In this document: positions 61,119 to 64,000 of the stretch, in pieces
Numbering within the stretch: position 1 is the first letter of the stretch
Layout: every line of letters begins with the position of its first letter
Assembly: GCA_946999385.1 (NCBI GenBank)
Contig: CAMQCZ010000006.1
Span: 1 to 64,000 of the forward strand
Reading direction: 5' to 3'
DNA: 64,000 nucleotides
From: an uncultured Lachnoanaerobaculum sp.
GTDB lineage: Bacteria; Bacillota; Clostridia; Lachnospirales; Lachnospiraceae
Program-made: the position numbers and the translations under genes
The notes under the pieces: model-generated
Databases searched by the model: none
The model's input: only the letters and a program-made list of their open reading frames with translations
What the model was told of the DNA's origin: nothing

Positions 61119-62450
61119 TTATTGTTTTGCCTCCAATGCTTTTTTAGTCAATTCATTACAAAATTCCTTCGGACTTAAACTACCATCTATCAATTTTGAA
61201 ATATATTTACCAAATTCTACATCTATAATAGAATTAGGTAAAACCTCCCCTATAGGTGCGGCATATTTTGTATCCTTATTAATACTTTTTGAAAATTCAT
61301 ATAACAATCTATTTTCTTTTAATTTATTCATAAAGTCATCACTATATTTTATATTAGGTGCATTACCACCCTCTGCTAAAATATATCTTTCAATCTCTTC
61401 CTTAGAATTTCTAAAAGCTAAAAATGCTTCAGCAGCTTCTATTTGTTCTTTGTTTGCAGAATTTGAAATCCAAAAATCTCCATAGCCTCTAGTATTTACT
61501 AAAGCTATATTACCCGGATAAATACTTGTCCTTACATTTTCACCATCAAAAGAATTACTCCATTTGTCTTTATTCTCAGATAGAAACTCATTATTCATCC
61601 AAGTACCATTACATATAATTGCCGCCTTATTACTCATAAAAGCATTTGCCGCATCTGCATAAGCAGCTCCCAAGGTATTGCTTGATGCTTTATTTTGTAA
61701 AAGTTCCTTTAAACTTGTAACTGCATTTACCATAATATCGTTGTTATAATCCCAAAGCTTATCATCTGCATTATTGTTTAATAATTCCAAGCCCCCATCC
61801 TCATTAGCTATAATTGAGCTTAACATAAGTCCTGTTGTCCATGCATTTTCTGCTGTCATAAAGGCTATTTTATTATCCCCCAAGCTTTGAATAAATTCAT
61901 TAATACTCATCTTACTTATATCCTTGTCAGGCTTATATAGGCTCTCATTATAATATAAGCCCATAGGTCTTAAAACAATCAAAGGACAGCATATTAATTT
62001 ACCGTTTACTGTACAAAAATCTCTTGATTCTTCTATAAATTCTTCTGCAATATCTTTATTTTTATTTGCAAAATCAGTTAAATCATAAGCCATATCATTA
62101 TCTAAAATAGCTTGCTTAAACCACTGTGTATCTATACCACCACTTCCCGGAGAATGAACTAAGGTAGGTAGCTTATTTTGAGCTGCTAATTGTTTGATTT
62201 TTTCAGCATAGGAAGCCTGTACTACCTCTTCTACAATTACCTTATATTTTCCTTTATATTTTTCATTAAACCTTTCTACCTGTGGTATAAAAAAATTAGC
62301 CCCAACATTTTCACCTGATAAAAAAGTCGGTAATTTCAATTCTATTTCTGCTTGTTTTACCTCTTTTTCATTTTTGTTAATTGTACAGGCACATAAGCTC
62401 AAGCCTAATCCAATACCTAATACAAATTTTAAAACTTTTTCTAATTTCAT
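61119..62450 (-). CDS. Extracellular sugar-binding lipoprotein (SBP_bac_1)
   Basis: Product of 443 aa. The signal peptide VLKFVLGIGLGLSLCAC has a lipobox ending at Cys22 (Cys20 is also possible), so it is membrane-anchored. The mature protein is a family 1 solute-binding protein: FFIPQVERFNEKYKGKYKVIVEEVVQASYAEKIKQLAAQNKLPTLVHSPG, YNESLYKPD, AFMSNKAAIICNGTWMN and the late GGNAPNIKYSDDFMNKL. It probably binds an oligosaccharide that the GH31 enzyme degrades. A perfect LacI-type palindrome lies 21 bases before the gene. Confidence 0.92.
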   Translation of the reverse strand: MKLEKVLKFVLGIGLGLSLCACTINKNEKEVKQAEIELKLPTFLSGENVGANFFIPQVERFNEKYKGKYKVIVEEVVQASYAEKIKQLAAQNKLPTLVHSPGSGGIDTQWFKQAILDNDMAYDLTDFANKNKDIAEEFIEESRDFCTVNGKLICCPLIVLRPMGLYYNESLYKPDKDISKMSINEFIQSLGDNKIAFMTAENAWTTGLMLSSIIANEDGGLELLNNNADDKLWDYNNDIMVNAVTSLKELLQNKASSNTLGAAYADAANAFMSNKAAIICNGTWMNNEFLSENKDKWSNSFDGENVRTSIYPGNIALVNTRGYGDFWISNSANKEQIEAAEAFLAFRNSKEEIERYILAEGGNAPNIKYSDDFMNKLKENRLLYEFSKSINKDTKYAAPIGEVLPNSIIDVEFGKYISKLIDGSLSPKEFCNELTKKALEAKQ

Positions 62451-62470
62451 ACTGTACCTCCTAAATTATT

Positions 62471-62492
62471 TTTACAAAAACGTTTTTGTAAA
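62471..62492. promoter_or_regulatory. LacI-type operator upstream of the sugar transporter operon
   Basis: A perfect 22-bp palindrome centred on AACGTT (centre between 62481 and 62482) with arms TTTACAAAAAC. The central CG and the A/T arms are typical of LacI-family operators. A related site lies before the lacI-type gene itself. Confidence 0.75.
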
Positions 62493-62551
62493 TATTTAAT
62501 TAAAAAGTAGTAAATAATCATAATTAACTACTACCCTTTAATTAAATATTT
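62490..62551 (-). repeat. Nested inverted repeat, terminator of the LacI-type gene
   Basis: Outer arms of 15 bp (62490-62504 and 62537-62551) are perfectly complementary. Inside, AGTAGT (62506-62511) pairs with ACTACT (62527-62532), and AAT/ATT pairs extend it. On the minus strand the inner stem is followed by TTTTTAATT. It ends three bases before the regulator stop and touches the operator, so it fills the gap. Any promoter of the binding-protein operon must lie within it. Confidence 0.65.
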
Positions 62552-62553
62552 AT

Positions 62554-63555
62554 CTATTTTTCCTTTATTAATGTATAATCTACAAATAAATCCTTGGCAT
62601 TTTTTGAATCTCTTAACATACTCATAAGAAGCTTCATACCTTCATACCCTTTTTGTATCATATTTTGATCTATAGTAGCTATTTTAGGCCTTATGTAATT
62701 CAAGACTTGAATGCCGTCAAATCCGGTAACAAAAAAATCATCTGAAATATTATATGATAAATCTTGAATAGCTCTGACTACTGCAATGGCCATCAAATCA
62801 CTCATACATATAAAAGCTCTTGCTCTGGTTTTTTTATATTTTTTTATATATTCAGTAGTAAGCTTATATGCCAATTCCTCATCAAAATTACCTTCTAAAA
62901 TATCTATATCTTCTTTTTTTATATTATTAGCTTCAATTGCTAAGTAAAATCCCTTATATCTGTCTAAGCTTACTCCGGCATCCTTTTTTCCGGATACTAA
63001 AGCAATTTTTTTATATCCTTTAGATAAAACATAATTAGTAATATCACAAAAAGCCTTTATATCATCAGTTAATATGGAGGCTGCCATTTTTCCTTCAAGT
63101 TTTAAATCAATCCCTACACAAGCTATATCAATATTTTTTATTTCCTCAATATAAGTATCTGTAAGCTTTAAACCTGCCAATATAACCCCTGATAAACTAT
63201 ATTCTCTACAAAAATCCTTTAAGCTTCTTTTTTTTTGCATTTGTGATGATATACCATACATCGCTATAGTCATATCCTTACCTTGTATATATCTGTTTAA
63301 GCCTTTTAATACATTTCCGGTAAATTCATCCATAGGACTGTTATTACCTAATTCTGAAATAATAATAGCAACATTTTCTTTTTTCTTTGATGATAAATTT
63401 CTTGCACTTTGACTTGGTCTATAAGCTAATTTATTTGCTATATCTATTATTCTCATTCTGGTATTTTCTTTGACATCACTATAATTATTTAAAGCCCTTG
63501 ATACTGTACTTATAGAAACTCCTGCTTCTTTTGCAACATCCTTTATACTAATCAT
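62554..63555 (-). CDS. LacI-family transcriptional regulator
   Basis: Product of 333 aa. The N-terminal LacI helix-turn-helix and hinge are clear: ISIKDVAKEAGVSISTVSRALNNYSDVKENTRMRIIDIANKLAYRPSQSARNLSSKK. The C-terminal ligand-binding domain is of the periplasmic-binding fold (VAIIISELGNNSPMDEFTGNVLKGLNRYI; RARAFICMSDLMAIAVVRAIQDLSYNISDDFFVTGFDGI). It probably represses the adjacent binding protein-permease-GH31 operon and itself. The inducer is likely the transported sugar. Confidence 0.93.
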   Translation of the reverse strand: MISIKDVAKEAGVSISTVSRALNNYSDVKENTRMRIIDIANKLAYRPSQSARNLSSKKKENVAIIISELGNNSPMDEFTGNVLKGLNRYIQGKDMTIAMYGISSQMQKKRSLKDFCREYSLSGVILAGLKLTDTYIEEIKNIDIACVGIDLKLEGKMAASILTDDIKAFCDITNYVLSKGYKKIALVSGKKDAGVSLDRYKGFYLAIEANNIKKEDIDILEGNFDEELAYKLTTEYIKKYKKTRARAFICMSDLMAIAVVRAIQDLSYNISDDFFVTGFDGIQVLNYIRPKIATIDQNMIQKGYEGMKLLMSMLRDSKNAKDLFVDYTLIKEK

Positions 63556-63568
63556 ATCATCATCCTTT

Positions 63569-63586
63569 TCGGAAACGTTTTTGTTA
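63569..63586. promoter_or_regulatory. LacI-type operator before the regulator gene
   Basis: TTCGGAAACGTTTTTGTT contains the same core AAACGTTT and right half as the 62471 operator, with an imperfect left half. It overlaps the expected transcription start of the regulator gene, which suggests weaker autorepression. Confidence 0.6.
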
Positions 63587-63591
63587 ATTCG

Positions 63592-63620
63592 AGTATATCA
63601 CTCGTTCTTGATAATTTCAA
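63592..63620 (-). promoter_or_regulatory. Promoter of the LacI-type regulator
   Basis: On the minus strand TTGAAA (63615-63620), 17 bases and TATACT (63592-63597) fit a sigma-A promoter. The operator at 63569-63586 lies right after the -10 box, a repressing position. Confidence 0.6.
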
Positions 63621-63723
63621 TATTTTTGTTTTTATATAAATAATTTTATTAATTTTGCACAATATATTAGTGGCATCTTTGTTATATATTACTATATCAT
63701 AGCATTTTATATAATTTTATATC

Positions 63724-63752
63724 TTTATTTCTATTTATAGATATGATACTAT
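63724..63752 (+). promoter_or_regulatory. Possible promoter of the AlkD-like gene
   Basis: TTTATT (63724-63729), 17 bases and TACTAT (63747-63752) lie about 29 bases before the ATG. The match to consensus is modest in a very AT-rich gap. Confidence 0.3.
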
Positions 63753-63780
63753 CAGCATAAAATAATATTTAGGAGTTTTT

Positions 63781-64000
63781 ATGACTAATTTTAACAATTT
63801 GCTTTTCCCCTTAGCCGATGATAAATTTAAAAGCTTTCAAGCCTCTTTAATTCCTACAATAAATAAAGATAAAATACTCGGCATCTCCATACCAAAGCTA
63901 AGAAAGCTTGCAAATGAAATCTACTTATCAAAGGACTTTTCTAAGCTCTATGAAAGCTTTTCTAAAGATTTGCCACATAAATACTATGAAGAAGATAATT
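63781..64000 (+). CDS. DNA alkylation repair protein (AlkD-like), 5' part
   Basis: The frame is open from ATG at 63781 to the window end, giving 73 residues with no stop. The sequence MTNFNNLLFPLADDKFKSFQASLIPTINKDKILGISIPKLRKLANEIY, then LPHKYYEED, matches the start of AlkD-type DNA alkylation repair proteins, HEAT-like repeat DNA glycosylases that remove alkylated bases. TTAGGAG stands before the ATG. The gene is cut by the window edge; most of the protein, including the catalytic region, is not visible. Confidence 0.85.
   Translation, partial: MTNFNNLLFPLADDKFKSFQASLIPTINKDKILGISIPKLRKLANEIYLSKDFSKLYESFSKDLPHKYYEEDN

Noticed and set aside
1..64000. CRISPR arrays, insertion sequences or prophage
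   Set aside because: No regularly spaced direct repeats, transposase, integrase or phage structural genes were found on reading either strand; the inverted repeats noted lack an associated transposase.

Overview
The window reads as a chromosomal segment of an AT-rich (roughly 30% G+C by eye, not computed) low-GC Gram-positive anaerobe, most likely a member of the Lachnospiraceae or a close relative within the Clostridia. The reasons are the Firmicute gene set (SepF, YlmH, LspA, MreC/MreD, a PBP2 with a large insertion, a GreA-family factor), YesM/YesN-type two-component proteins, a DUF5716/DUF5717 gene pair that I know mainly from Lachnospiraceae, lipoprotein-type sugar-binding proteins, and the absence of outer-membrane genes. 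No IS element, phage gene, rRNA or CRISPR array was seen. The window looks like core genome with sugar-uptake loci at both ends. Layout. (1) 1-1017 (+): tail of an unidentified gene, a greA-like gene and dtd. (2) 1075-10450 (-): a sugar-sensing and uptake locus. It holds a YesN-like regulator, a YesM-like kinase, two membrane-anchored binding-protein paralogues, then mglB-mglA-mglC for galactose/methyl-galactoside import. (3) secA (-) and the divergent uracil salvage pair uraA-upp (+). (4) 27919-15559 (-): a tightly packed eight-gene run from a good sigma-A-type promoter: DUF5717, DUF5716 (Hsp70/actin-like ATPase fold), a TPR protein, valS, folC, an unlisted 58-aa small protein, a membrane TPR protein and argH. 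It ends in a long nested hairpin. (5) copA (-), with heavy-metal domains at both ends, divergent from a DUF1836 regulator (+) whose promoter spacer is a perfect 21-bp palindrome. (6) 39967-31420 (-): HlyD-like membrane adaptor, yggS, sepF, ylmH, aroB, lspA, an rluD-like gene, cytidylate-kinase-like gene, KDG kinase and dapA. (7) 56482-40142 (-): miaB, mutS, mutL, miaA, methionine gamma-lyase-family gene, radC, mreC, mreD, mrdA, rodA, mgsA, a dacF-like carboxypeptidase and a small P-loop protein. This joins mismatch repair and tRNA modification with cell-wall elongation genes. mreB, minCDE and divIVA are not at the places where related genomes often carry them. (8) tRNA-Leu(UAG) (+) with its own promoter and terminator. 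(9) 63555-56881 (-): a LacI-type regulator, binding protein, two permeases and a GH31 glycosidase, with matching LacI-family palindromes before the regulator and before the binding-protein gene. (10) Start of an AlkD-like DNA alkylation repair gene (+), cut by the window end. The genes most worth further work are the DUF5717-DUF5716-TPR module, the anchored binding-protein/kinase sensor beside mglBAC, the DUF1836 operator-promoter, and a recurring class of nested inverted repeats in intergenic gaps.
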